Below are positions 1-7,122 of a stretch of DNA of 16,455 nt, piece after piece. Made by a program: the position numbers and the translations under genes. The stretch is from Thermoplasmata archaeon. GTDB taxonomy: Archaea; Thermoplasmatota; Thermoplasmata; B31-G17. The notes under the pieces were generated by a model that ran no database searches, had not been told where the DNA came from, and saw only the letters and a program-made list of their open reading frames with translations. Numbering within the stretch: position 1 is the stretch's first letter; every line of letters starts with the position of its first letter. Location: contig QMTG01000009.1 in assembly GCA_003649915.1 (NCBI GenBank), positions 1 to 16,455 on the forward strand. The letters run 5' to 3'.

Positions 1-275
1 CTTGCAGCCAGCATGGAGGCAATCCTTATCTCGTACTTCAGCCTGTCCATCTTCTCTTCCAGCTTCTTAACCTCCCTTGCTATGTCCTTAGAATCAAATA
101 TTATTGCAGAATAGGCAAGGTCGACCATAAGTTCTGATATATCCTTCATCTCCCTCAAAATCTCCCTGACATTTCTGGGCCTGTACGATACTTCTTCATC
201 CCCCTCCGATTTCATTGCAGGAGCGATATTCTGCTCCACATATTTAAAAATAGCCTTCATAGCATGCTTTGTCAT
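1..275 (-). CDS. PhoU-like regulatory protein (PhoU/TrkA-C type), N-terminal part
   Basis: Open frame of 91 codons on the minus strand that runs off the left edge of the window, so only the N-terminus is seen. After a short lead, residues from about 31 on read RNVREILREMKDISELMVDL, followed by AYSAIIFDSKDIAREV and a charged helix. This resembles the first PhoU helices of archaeal proteins that combine PhoU with a C-terminal TrkA-C domain (COG3273 type), thought to act in ion or phosphate transport regulation. The TrkA-C part would lie outside the window, so family and role are inferred from the N-terminus alone. The ATG at 275 is chosen as the first in frame; Met6 (260) and Met21 are alternatives. 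There is no Shine-Dalgarno sequence; a TATA-like element at 304-312 suits a leaderless or short-leader transcript. It is divergent from the DUF296 gene. Confidence 0.6.
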   Translation of the reverse strand, partial: MTKHAMKAIFKYVEQNIAPAMKSEGDEEVSYRPRNVREILREMKDISELMVDLAYSAIIFDSKDIAREVKKLEEKMDRLKYEIRIASMLAA

Positions 276-303
276 AATGTTGTCGTAAAACGTGACACAA
301 CAG

Positions 304-312
304 TAATATATT
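304..312. promoter_or_regulatory. shared TATA-like box between divergent genes
   Basis: TAATATATT, nearly its own reverse complement, lies 22-30 bases before the ATG at 334 (+) and about 29-37 bases before the ATG at 275 (-). Neither gene has a clear ribosome binding site, so one box may serve two leaderless or near-leaderless transcripts. No experiment supports this; it is spacing and sequence only. Confidence 0.4.
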
Positions 313-333
313 CTGTTTTAATTACCTGCAACC

Positions 334-762
334 ATGGAGGGCAAGGTGCAGTGGAGAGAAGAAGAAGGCGCTTTGATCGCAAAGTTCGGCGATGGCTTGG
401 ATTTCATGAACAGTCTTGACTGGCTAATTGAAAAAGCAAATCTTTCCTCAGCATGCATCGTTTTTGCTATTGGAATGCTCGAAGACGTAACACTTGGCTA
501 TTATTCATGCGAGCAAAGGAGATATATTAAGCGCAATTTCAACGAGCCTATGGAACTTATAGCACTTCACGGCACCATTGCGAAGGAGCATGTGCACATA
601 CACTGTGCTCTTGCAAGGATGGACAACGCAGTAGTGGGTGGTCATTTATTCTCCGCCCGTGTGAGAAACCTGTGTGAGGTCTATCTTGTGCGCTTTGATA
701 GCGTTCGTCTATCGCGTGCAATGAATAAAACCACGGGAGTTCTTGAACTTCAGATAGAATAG
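334..762 (+). CDS. PPC/DUF296 domain protein (PD1-like)
   Basis: A 142-residue protein that is a single PPC (plants and prokaryotes conserved, DUF296, COG1661) domain. Visible family features are the IGMLEDVTLGYY strand region (46-57), the LHGTIAKE turn (78-85), the HVHIH cluster with His86, His88 and His90, and GGHL at 102-105 ending in His104. His88, His90 and His104 correspond to the histidines that bind a metal in structurally known bacterial and archaeal members. The family forms trimers. Plant versions are fused to AT-hooks and bind DNA, but this protein has no DNA-binding extension, so the old name 'PD1-like DNA-binding' should not be taken as function. The true role is unknown. Start ATG fits a leaderless transcript from the TATA box at 304-312. 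It converges on the coiled-coil gene at 923. Confidence 0.85.
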   Translation: MEGKVQWREEEGALIAKFGDGLDFMNSLDWLIEKANLSSACIVFAIGMLEDVTLGYYSCEQRRYIKRNFNEPMELIALHGTIAKEHVHIHCALARMDNAVVGGHLFSARVRNLCEVYLVRFDSVRLSRAMNKTTGVLELQIE

Positions 763-922
763 CGGGTCGTACTGCTGCGATTTCTAAGAAAAATCATGCA
801 TACTGGCGTACGATTTGTGTATATAAAGCGCTCTACGCGTAATATTGACCATTAAACGTGCATTAAATGCAAAATAGATTATGATGACCAAGATGACCAT
901 GAGCGGATTGTGAGGAAACGCT

Positions 923-2962
923 TCATATTTTTTCAAGCTCCTTTTTGATTTTCTCCCATTCTTTCCTTTTTGATTCAAACTCCTTAATCTTCCTTTCAAC
1001 ATCCTCTTCCCTAGCCCTGAGCACATCCTCCCTTCTTTTAATCTCCTCCTCCCTCTCAGCAATCTCTGCCTCTTTTGCCACGAGTTTTTCCTCCATTTCT
1101 TCAAGCCTCGTTCTTAACGCCTCAATTTCATCCCTTTCCTTTATTATCTCTGCAATCTCTCTCTTGAGTTCTTTCTCCCTTTCAGCAAGCCCTTTTTCCT
1201 TTCCCTTAATCTCTGCCTCTTTTCTCTCAAGCGCCTCACGCATGCTTTCAAGTTCTTTCTCCCTTCTCTTAATCTCCTCCTCCCTTTCCTTCATGTGCTC
1301 CTCAAACTCGCTCTCCCGCTCTTCAATTCTTTTCCTAGCCTCCTCAACCTCTGCCCACCTCTCTTCAACCTCTGCCAACCGTGCTTTCAGCTCTTCCTCA
1401 AGCCTTGCAACGTTTTTTTCACGGGTCTCGACTTCCTTGCTCTTCTCCTCAATGTACGCCCTCTCCTCGGCAAGTTTCTTGCTGAGGGATTCCACTCTCT
1501 TCCTCTCTTTATCAACCTTTTTCTTCTCCGCCTCTACATCTTTTCTTGCGCTCTCCACATTCTCCCTTTCCTCCTCAAGGCTTTTTCTCTCAGCCTCAAG
1601 CCTTTTTGCCAAATCCCTGAGCCTTTTTCTCTCAGCCTTTATCGCCTCTCTTTCAGCCCTTAGTTTATTTTTCTCGCTCTCAAGGGCCTTCTTTTCCTCC
1701 TCCAACAGCCCTCTCTCCTCTTTCAGCCTCTCTTCTTCCTCTCTGAGCTTTTTCTCAAGAACTTTAAGCCCCTCCAACTCCTTCTTCTCATCTGCAATCC
1801 TCTTTTTTTCATCCTCAATATCCTTCTTCATTCTTGATATTTCATCCCTTTCAGCCCTCAGTTTCTCCCTCTCCTTCTCAATACCCTCAATAACCCTGTC
1901 CAGTTCTTCCCTCCTTTTCTCCAGCCTCTTCTGCTCACTATCCAGCCTCTTCCTCTCAGCCCTTATATCTTCCTCCCTCCTTCGCAACTCCTCACGCATT
2001 TCTTCGAGCTTTTCCACCTTTATCTCAATCTCCTTTCTCTTTTTCGCCAGATCCTTTTCCTTCTCAACATACTCGTCCATCTGCGCCCTCAGCTTCTTCC
2101 ACCCATCCTCGATCTTTTTCGTCTCCTCTTCAAGCCTTCTCCATATCTTGTTCAATTCTTCCCTCTCAGCCTTGAGAGCATCTGCCGTTGCCCTAAGCTC
2201 TCTGTCCATCGCCTCGATCTCCATCTCTCGCCTGCGCAACTCTTCCTCCTTATGGCGCAACTCCTCCTCGTATTCCTTGAGTTCTTCCTCTTTCCGTTTA
2301 AGTGCCGCCTTTTCCTCCTCAATCTTTATCTCCTCAACCTTTTTCTGAGCAAGTGCAAGTATATCCTCCTCAGACAACTCCTTGCTTGCTGTTAAATGCC
2401 TTATGAGCGCTACACTACCCATTTTTATACGCTCCAGTTCCTCCCTCAACCTCCTTATTTCCTCATCCCTATCATAGACCATAGGAGTTCTCTCCTCAGC
2501 CACAGGCTTGGGCATGGGAGTAATACCTTTTTCCATTCCCGATATACCCACAGCCTGTTCCTCCTCAAATCTGGCCTTTACCCTCTCTAGGGTCTCCTCC
2601 AAGCCTTCAAAATCCATAACTATTGCATACTTTGGATTTTTATTCGCAATATACTTTGCACTCAAACTCGAGGAACTATAGGAGTATGTGTGAATCTCTA
2701 TTATACAATCTTCGTGCAATGCATCGTAGAGTGTTCTCTCCACAGCATCTATTCCTGAAAGCTCGCTTCCGCAGGAGTGATAGGACAGGCAAACACCCCC
2801 CTTATCAAACATTATCACACCCTCGCATATCCTGTCATCATTTACAACACTCGTTTTGATGAAACCATCCATTGCTTTTTCCCTGACCTCGTCAATGAGC
2901 GATTTTATACTATCATACCCGCCAAATACAGTCTTTAGTGTTCTTCCCTGAGGTACGCGCAT
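923..2962 (-). CDS. large coiled-coil protein with DUF2226-like N-terminal domain
   Basis: A 679-residue protein. Residues 1 to about 135 form a compact mixed domain (PQGRTLKTVFGG, later EGVIMFDKGGVCLSYHSCG and an alpha/beta end with VERTLYDALHEDCIIEIHTY). This pattern, a short helix, then a strand carrying 'G-hydrophobic-F-x-x-G', resembles the archaeal DUF2226 type. A Pro-rich linker follows (about 145-160). From about 165 to the end it is almost unbroken Glu/Lys/Arg-rich heptad sequence, a coiled coil that could be some 70 nm long if it is a single rod. I see no Walker motifs, so it is not an SMC/Rad50 ATPase, and no signal peptide or membrane helix in this frame. ATG at 2962 is preferred over the TTG at 2968, because GAGGGGTG ends eight bases before it. 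Function unknown; a scaffold or tether is likely. See the findings for a possible membrane tail in another frame. Confidence 0.85.
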   Translation of the reverse strand: MRVPQGRTLKTVFGGYDSIKSLIDEVREKAMDGFIKTSVVNDDRICEGVIMFDKGGVCLSYHSCGSELSGIDAVERTLYDALHEDCIIEIHTYSYSSSSLSAKYIANKNPKYAIVMDFEGLEETLERVKARFEEEQAVGISGMEKGITPMPKPVAEERTPMVYDRDEEIRRLREELERIKMGSVALIRHLTASKELSEEDILALAQKKVEEIKIEEEKAALKRKEEELKEYEEELRHKEEELRRREMEIEAMDRELRATADALKAEREELNKIWRRLEEETKKIEDGWKKLRAQMDEYVEKEKDLAKKRKEIEIKVEKLEEMREELRRREEDIRAERKRLDSEQKRLEKRREELDRVIEGIEKEREKLRAERDEISRMKKDIEDEKKRIADEKKELEGLKVLEKKLREEEERLKEERGLLEEEKKALESEKNKLRAEREAIKAERKRLRDLAKRLEAERKSLEEERENVESARKDVEAEKKKVDKERKRVESLSKKLAEERAYIEEKSKEVETREKNVARLEEELKARLAEVEERWAEVEEARKRIEERESEFEEHMKEREEEIKRREKELESMREALERKEAEIKGKEKGLAEREKELKREIAEIIKERDEIEALRTRLEEMEEKLVAKEAEIAEREEEIKRREDVLRAREEDVERKIKEFESKRKEWEKIKKELEKI

Positions 2963-3000
2963 GCTCAATACACCCCTCTGTGTGTATCACCTTACTGAGC

Positions 3001-3009
3001 ATTTAATAA
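3001..3009 (-). promoter_or_regulatory. TATA-like box and RBS of the coiled-coil gene
   Basis: On the minus strand TTATTAAAT lies about 40 bases before the ATG at 2962, placing a predicted transcript start near 2978. That is at the edge of the ribosome binding site GAGGGGTG (2971-2978), eight bases before the ATG. This combination decides the start in favour of 2962 over TTG 2968. Confidence 0.4.
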
Positions 3010-3019
3010 GGGGAAGAAC

Positions 3020-3034
3020 TTTATAATTAATAAA
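3020..3034 (+). promoter_or_regulatory. AT-rich TATA region upstream of tmcA
   Basis: TTTATAATTAATAAA is the only strong TATA-like sequence before tmcA. It would give a transcript starting around 3045-3055 with a leader of about 25 bases. The leader carries GGCGTGGTGG directly before GTG 3075, and GGTG six bases before GTG 3084. It may also help the divergent coiled-coil gene. Confidence 0.35.
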
Positions 3035-3074
3035 TTTTTTCAATACGAGATTTTGAAGGCGTAAGGCGTGGTGG

Positions 3075-5360
3075 GTGAGGCAAGTGAATGAAGAGTACGG
3101 AGAACTGCTGGAGCACGCCATGAGGCTTAAGGATGAGGCTAGAAGATACCATGAGAGGAGAATGATCGCTGTGTTTGATCACAGGCGAAGGGCATGGGGG
3201 TGGGTCAGTGATCTCTTTAGCACAATGGGTGAGACTTTCTTGGGCTTAATTCCAGAGGATAAATGGAGCGTTGACGGCATTGAGAAGCCTAGGGGTGAGT
3301 TTATCTCGCTAAAAGAGTGTGAAAAAATTATGGGAAGAACTTACCCAAACATGGTGATGGATTTTGCAGAAAATCTCGTTCCTAATGACCTAGGCAAAGC
3401 TGTAGGTGTTGTTTCTGGTGGTGGGCTAATCATAGCACTATTTCCACCCCTTGGTAGGTTTCTGAAAAGATATGACCTATTTCATAGAGAGATGCTCACC
3501 CCGCCGTACAGAATAAAAGATTTGGGCAGAAATTTTTCCAGATGGGTGTATAGGTCTTTGGTAGAGGCAGATGGCGTGTGCATTATTGATGGCACGGATA
3601 TTGTGAAGGAAGGCTTTTATCGGTCTGAGAGGCGTAGAAGAAGGGAGAAAAAAATCCCGACAAGGCATATGCTTCCCTTAGCATTGTATGATGCGTGCTT
3701 GACACAAGATCAGGTTATTGCTATGAAGGAGTTTGAAAGGGTCATGAGCGGTATGGCGAGGGCGTACCTGCTAATCGCAGATAGGGGCAGGGGAAAATCC
3801 TCTGTAATTGGATTATGTCTTGCAGGTCTTGCTCATGTATTGGGCAGGAATGAAGAAGTTTATGGGTGTATAACGGCCCCAGATTTTAAAATGGCTGGAG
3901 AGGTTTTTAGATTTATACACATTGGAATGGAGAAACTGGGTCTTAAGTATAGGATAGAAAGCAACGGCAAAAAATTGTCAGGGTCTTGGGGATCTTATGT
4001 GTTTATGGAGCCAATTGAGGCTGCAGAAATGGCACCCAATTTTCATATAGTTGTTGTTGATGAGGCTGCATCAATACCGTATAGTATCTTGCTCAGGATT
4101 GCAAACACCGCCAACATGTCCATTTTTTCTTCAACAATTCATGGATATGAGGGAGCAGGAAGGAGTTTCTCGATAAGGTTTATGGAGAGACTTAGCAAGA
4201 GCACACTACCACATATAATTCGAGAATTGACTGAGCCAATAAGGTATAACGAGAATGACCCTATAGAGCGTTGGCAATTCAGATGCCTAATGCTGGATGC
4301 AGAACCTGGAGATGTGACTGAGAACATTGATAACCTTGTTTATGAGGGAGGAAAAGCCTCGACACTATTATTCAGTGATGAGAATATATTTAGGAGATAC
4401 TTTGGAGTTTTTGTTATGGCACATTACAGGAATAACCCGAATGATTTGGGAATAATACTTGACGGCCCGAACCAGGAAATCAGATATTTGAGGGCTGGCA
4501 ATACTGTGCTCAACTCCGTCCAGATTGCGTGGGAGGGATTGCTTGAGAACGATACTATCGAAAAAATATACGCTGGATGGACGCCACCGGGCAACCTCAT
4601 ACCTGACTGCTTTATCAAATACTATCGTGACCCCCATCTTGCAAGAATGAAAGGTGCTCGCATAGTTAGGATTGCAACCCATCCCTGCTGCCATAGACGT
4701 GGGCTTGGAACCAAAATGCTTAACATGCTGAATGCAGAATTGAAAGAAAAGGGGTTTGATTATGTTGGTGCATCATTTGGGGCGTCGGTCGACCTCATAA
4801 ACTTCTGGAAAAAGAACGGGTATGTTGCGATACACATATCGCCCAATCCAAACCCTGTGAGTGGAGAGCACTCGGTAGTGATGATAAAGGCGCTTAGCCG
4901 CAGGCTTAATGAAAAAATGGAATGGCTGCGCAGGGGTTTTATAGAGAGAACCATAGAGCACCTCCCAGACCCGTTGCAGAATGTTGATCCGAGAATTATT
5001 AGACTGCTCTTCCATCCGCACCCGTGCAAGGATTATAGAGTAGAGGTTGACGATGTTGTATTGAAGAGAGCGATTGCACACGCTTGGGGGACGATGAACT
5101 ACGTTGTTTCGAGGGATGCTGTGCTTCCCTTCGTCAGAGCCTATTTTCTGTCAAAGAAAAGGCCAAATCTAAGTACAAAGGAGGAACTTCTTCTCATAAT
5201 GAGGGTTTTGCAGTGCAAGAGCTGGGACGATACCGCCAAATATCTGGGCAAAGGTGTGGTCTACACAATGATTTGGTTAAAGGATATAATGAAAAAGTTG
5301 ATAAAGTTCTGGTGCAAGGGGGTTGATGATGAAATCAATAGATATGGCAGAAAGATATAA
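3075..5360 (+). CDS. tmcA: tRNA(Met)/RNA cytidine acetyltransferase TmcA (Kre33/Nat10 family)
   Basis: A 761-residue enzyme that makes N4-acetylcytidine (ac4C) in RNA from acetyl-CoA with ATP (or GTP) hydrolysis. Domain order matches the family: an N-terminal DUF1726-like region, then an RNA-helicase-like ATPase with Walker A ADRGRGKSS at 235-243 and Walker B VVVDEAAS around 326-333. STIHGYEGAGR follows the ATPase core. Next is a GNAT acetyltransferase with its acetyl-CoA loop HPCCHRRGLG at 536-545, and then a C-terminal tRNA-binding region. Length agrees with archaeal TmcA and exceeds the E. coli enzyme (671). In archaea the targets include rRNA as well as elongator tRNA-Met. Start is GTG at 3075; GTG at 3084 is nearly as good. 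The 3' end overlaps the ASCH gene by about 32 bases, so translation is probably coupled. Confidence 0.93.
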   Translation: MRQVNEEYGELLEHAMRLKDEARRYHERRMIAVFDHRRRAWGWVSDLFSTMGETFLGLIPEDKWSVDGIEKPRGEFISLKECEKIMGRTYPNMVMDFAENLVPNDLGKAVGVVSGGGLIIALFPPLGRFLKRYDLFHREMLTPPYRIKDLGRNFSRWVYRSLVEADGVCIIDGTDIVKEGFYRSERRRRREKKIPTRHMLPLALYDACLTQDQVIAMKEFERVMSGMARAYLLIADRGRGKSSVIGLCLAGLAHVLGRNEEVYGCITAPDFKMAGEVFRFIHIGMEKLGLKYRIESNGKKLSGSWGSYVFMEPIEAAEMAPNFHIVVVDEAASIPYSILLRIANTANMSIFSSTIHGYEGAGRSFSIRFMERLSKSTLPHIIRELTEPIRYNENDPIERWQFRCLMLDAEPGDVTENIDNLVYEGGKASTLLFSDENIFRRYFGVFVMAHYRNNPNDLGIILDGPNQEIRYLRAGNTVLNSVQIAWEGLLENDTIEKIYAGWTPPGNLIPDCFIKYYRDPHLARMKGARIVRIATHPCCHRRGLGTKMLNMLNAELKEKGFDYVGASFGASVDLINFWKKNGYVAIHISPNPNPVSGEHSVVMIKALSRRLNEKMEWLRRGFIERTIEHLPDPLQNVDPRIIRLLFHPHPCKDYRVEVDDVVLKRAIAHAWGTMNYVVSRDAVLPFVRAYFLSKKRPNLSTKEELLLIMRVLQCKSWDDTAKYLGKGVVYTMIWLKDIMKKLIKFWCKGVDDEINRYGRKI
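5316..5322 (+). promoter_or_regulatory. ribosome binding site of the ASCH gene inside tmcA
   Basis: AAGGGGG sits within the last codons of tmcA and six bases before ATG 5329. It supports translation of the ASCH protein from the tmcA message rather than from its own promoter; no TATA-like box is evident just upstream. Confidence 0.5.
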
Positions 5361-5655
5361 AGATAAGGTCTTGAGCGGAAAAAAGAAGATGACCATACGC
5401 ATGGGCAGGAGGGCGTTCAAGAAGGGCGAAGTTGTGGAACTGACATGCGGAGGCGAGCACTTGGGGTTTGCGATAATAACGGATGTCATCTATGTCAGGT
5501 TTAGCGATTTGAGCGATGAAGACGCGTACAATGACGGCTTCTCATCCAGAGACGAACTCATAAGAGAGTTATCATCGATTTATGGCGATATAAAAGGTTC
5601 AACTATTATGACAAAAATAAAATTTAAACTCATAAGAAAGTACCGTAGCGAGTAG
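5329..5655 (+). CDS. ASCH-domain protein, possible N4-acetylcytidine amidohydrolase
   Basis: A 108-residue protein that is all ASCH domain, a fold related to PUA that contacts RNA or nucleosides. Its start has the family pattern YKDKVLSGKKKMTIRMG (10-26), followed by a beta-barrel with GEVVELTCGG and the motif SDEDAYNDGF (62-71). By eye alignment with E. coli YqfB, an ASCH enzyme that hydrolyses the free nucleoside N4-acetylcytidine, Lys19 and Thr22 match its catalytic Lys21 and Thr24. Asp69 falls where YqfB has Glu74. The match is from memory and needs a proper alignment. ATG 5329 is chosen because AAGGGGG ends six bases before it; ATG 5326 and TTG 5323 are alternatives. The gene begins inside the end of tmcA in another frame. 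Domain call is firm; substrate is inference. Confidence 0.85.
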   Translation: MKSIDMAERYKDKVLSGKKKMTIRMGRRAFKKGEVVELTCGGEHLGFAIITDVIYVRFSDLSDEDAYNDGFSSRDELIRELSSIYGDIKGSTIMTKIKFKLIRKYRSE

Positions 5656-5732
5656 CATTTTAGTACGCGATTCTTGAAAACCTCGGATAATTAAGGCGAA
5701 AATATTTTATACTCTTTAGCAATCATATTTAG

Positions 5733-5744
5733 AATATAATATAT
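5733..5744 (+). promoter_or_regulatory. TATA-like box and possible operator of the wHTH gene
   Basis: AATATAATATAT would start transcription near 5765. An imperfect inverted repeat, GTGTAT (5752-5757) with ATGCAC (5762-5767), lies between this box and the ribosome binding site GGAGG (5773-5777). That is where an autoregulating winged-helix repressor could bind. The arms differ at one base pair and the centre is not symmetric, so the operator is only a suggestion. Confidence 0.3.
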
Positions 5745-5785
5745 CAGAGGCGTGTATATTGATGCACCAAATGGAGGCGTGAAAA

Positions 5786-6142
5786 ATGGCTAGGATAAGC
5801 AAATATGACCAGCTGGTGGATGCGCTAATAAAGGCAAGAGTGCCAAAGAATGTGGCAAAGTGCCTGGCGTATATAATAATAAACGGCGAGGCTAAGTCCA
5901 TGGACATTGAGCGTGGCACAGGGCTTAGGCAGCCTGAGGTCTCCATAGCGATGCGCTATCTGCGCGATAAAGGCTGGGTGAAAAAGAGAGATATAAAGAA
6001 GGAGGGGAAGGGCAGACCCGTGCACGCTTATTCGCTGGCTTCAAGTGTTGAGGATTTCATTAAGAACATTGAGAGGGAGGAGGAGCGAAGAATTAGGGAT
6101 ATCAAGGCAAACATAGACAAAATAAAGAGGCTTGTTCTGTAG
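5786..6142 (+). CDS. winged helix-turn-helix transcriptional regulator
   Basis: A 118-residue DNA-binding protein. Residues 20-34 form the first helix, 38-62 (SMDIERGTGLRQPEVSIAMR, then YLRDKG) the helix-turn-helix with the recognition helix at 48-60, and 64-83 a wing ending in the typical KGRPVHAYSL. The charged C-terminal helix (86-118) looks like a dimerisation coiled coil. The fold is that of archaeal ArsR/TrmB/MarR-like predicted regulators (possibly COG4738); no sensor domain or metal-binding cysteine pair is present, so the signal is unknown. Start ATG has a strong ribosome binding site, GGAGG eight bases upstream. It follows the tmcA-ASCH pair on the same strand but has its own TATA box at 5733-5744, so it may be separately transcribed. 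Targets are unknown. Confidence 0.82.
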   Translation: MARISKYDQLVDALIKARVPKNVAKCLAYIIINGEAKSMDIERGTGLRQPEVSIAMRYLRDKGWVKKRDIKKEGKGRPVHAYSLASSVEDFIKNIEREEERRIRDIKANIDKIKRLVL

Positions 6143-6327
6143 CATATTGACAATAAAACAGATGAGAGCGTATCAGGAATAAGATATATTGGGCTGAGAG
6201 CGCTAAAGGGCGCATCCACTCGTGCTAAACAAATGAGGCAAAAGTTTTGCTATAATGCTCAGTGAGGGTTTTAAGCGTTAGTATATGCGTTTTACAGTGC
6301 CATATATAAAAATCGTTATGCGTCATT

Positions 6328-6359
6328 ATGTGTAAAAAAAATTGGGCATGTGTAAAAAA
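6328..6359 (+). repeat. 12-base direct repeat, 20-base period
   Basis: ATGTGTAAAAAA occurs at 6328-6339 and again at 6348-6359. The spacing of 20 bases equals about two turns of the helix. The copies are in different reading frames (20 is not a multiple of 3), so they are unlikely to be one coding repeat. Confidence 0.7.
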
Positions 6360-6421
6360 TGCGCAAATAAAGCGCGGTATCATGTGCTTAGCATATCTAG
6401 TCACGTATAGCACATATGAGT

Positions 6422-6438
6422 GTTTTTTGCTCATTTTT
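6422..6438 (+). terminator. T-rich putative transcription terminator
   Basis: Two T-runs, TTTTTT at 6422-6427 and TTTTT at 6433-6437, lie just past the wHTH gene region on the plus strand and within a small ATGAG/CTCAT inverted repeat. Archaeal RNA polymerase stops at T-tracts, so this could end plus-strand transcripts before they run into rpiA. Confidence 0.3.
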
Positions 6439-6447
6439 GCCCTAAAT

Positions 6448-7122
6448 TCACTCCCTTTCTAATATCTTGAGCCCGCCCTTGGTTCCAACATACACACGCC
6501 TAGCAATTCCTATGAATAGTCCGCTTTCTACAACACCCGTGATTTCCTTAAGGCTTTTTTCCATGCCCACCTTATCCACTATAGGGCCCGCATCACAGTC
6601 CAGTATGTTGTTTCCATTATCCGTTATATATGGATGACCATCACTCATGCGCAGTTTGGGCTTTATTCCGAGTTTTTTTATCTTCCGCATGCAATAGGGG
6701 ACTGAGAAGGGCACTACCTCTACAGGCAATGGGGCTTTTGTGCCCAGCGTGGGAACAAGTTTTCCCTCATCAACAACAATAACAACATTTTGTGATGACT
6801 TAGCCACAACCTTTTCGCGAAAAAGCGCCCCTCCACGTCCCTTTATCAGGTCCAGGTCTTCATCAACCTCATCCGCACCGTCTATTGTCAGGTCAATCTC
6901 CTCATAATCCTCCAGTGTTCCTAGTGGAATGCCTAACGAGCGCGCCAGCTGCTCTGTAGCCTTGGACGTGGGGATACCAACTATTTCCATACCTTCCTTT
7001 ACTCTTCTGCCAATCTCAAGTATCGCATACCTTACGGTGCTGCCCGTGCCAAGCCCTATTACCATTCCGTCATTGACCAGGGATGCGGCTGCCTCTCCCG
7101 CAATCCTTTTCAAATCCTCCAT
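6448..7122 (-). CDS. rpiA: ribose-5-phosphate isomerase A
   Basis: A 224-residue enzyme interconverting ribose 5-phosphate and ribulose 5-phosphate, which supplies PRPP for nucleotides and ribulose 5-phosphate for other pathways. All RpiA signatures are present: the phosphate loop GLGTGST at 23-29, TIDGADEVD at 79-87 and KGRGGALFREK at 94-104. The catalytic residues Asp81, Asp84, Lys94 and Glu103 even share E. coli numbering. Full length for the family (219 in E. coli). ATG at 7122 lies inside the last codons of the upstream creatininase-family gene (overlap 7110-7122), with GGTGAGGGAGAG directly before it, so the two are translated from one message. The cytoplasmic enzyme is usually a dimer or tetramer. 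No oddities in sequence. Confidence 0.95.
   Translation of the reverse strand: MEDLKRIAGEAAASLVNDGMVIGLGTGSTVRYAILEIGRRVKEGMEIVGIPTSKATEQLARSLGIPLGTLEDYEEIDLTIDGADEVDEDLDLIKGRGGALFREKVVAKSSQNVVIVVDEGKLVPTLGTKAPLPVEVVPFSVPYCMRKIKKLGIKPKLRMSDGHPYITDNGNNILDCDAGPIVDKVGMEKSLKEITGVVESGLFIGIARRVYVGTKGGLKILERE

Larger units (their letters stand above)
6143..6447. other. gene-free stretch between convergent genes
   Basis: A 305-base AT-rich gap between the ends of the wHTH gene and rpiA. I see no tRNA, no convincing box C/D RNA and no sizeable ORF. It holds a good TATA-like box, TATATAAAA (6303-6311), and a 12-base direct repeat ATGTGTAAAAAA at 6328-6339 and 6348-6359, exactly 20 bases apart. The first copy opens a 44-codon frame to 6462. 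T-rich tracts at 6422-6438 may terminate plus-strand transcription. Confidence 0.6.

Noticed and set aside
820..828. TATATAAAG box between the DUF296 and coiled-coil genes
   Set aside because: It looks like a TATA box, but neither strand has a plausible gene starting 25-40 bases away; both neighbours end here. It could drive an antisense RNA, with no further support.
945..2348. Long plus-strand frame rich in Ser, Phe and Leu
   Set aside because: It is the mirror of the Glu/Lys/Arg-rich coiled-coil gene: purine-rich codons on the minus strand read as Ser/Phe/Leu on the plus strand. No start context and low complexity.
6155..6197. Possible box C/D RNA (AGATGA ... CTGA)
   Set aside because: The boxes are imperfect, no terminal stem flanks them, and no C'/D' pair with proper spacing is visible.
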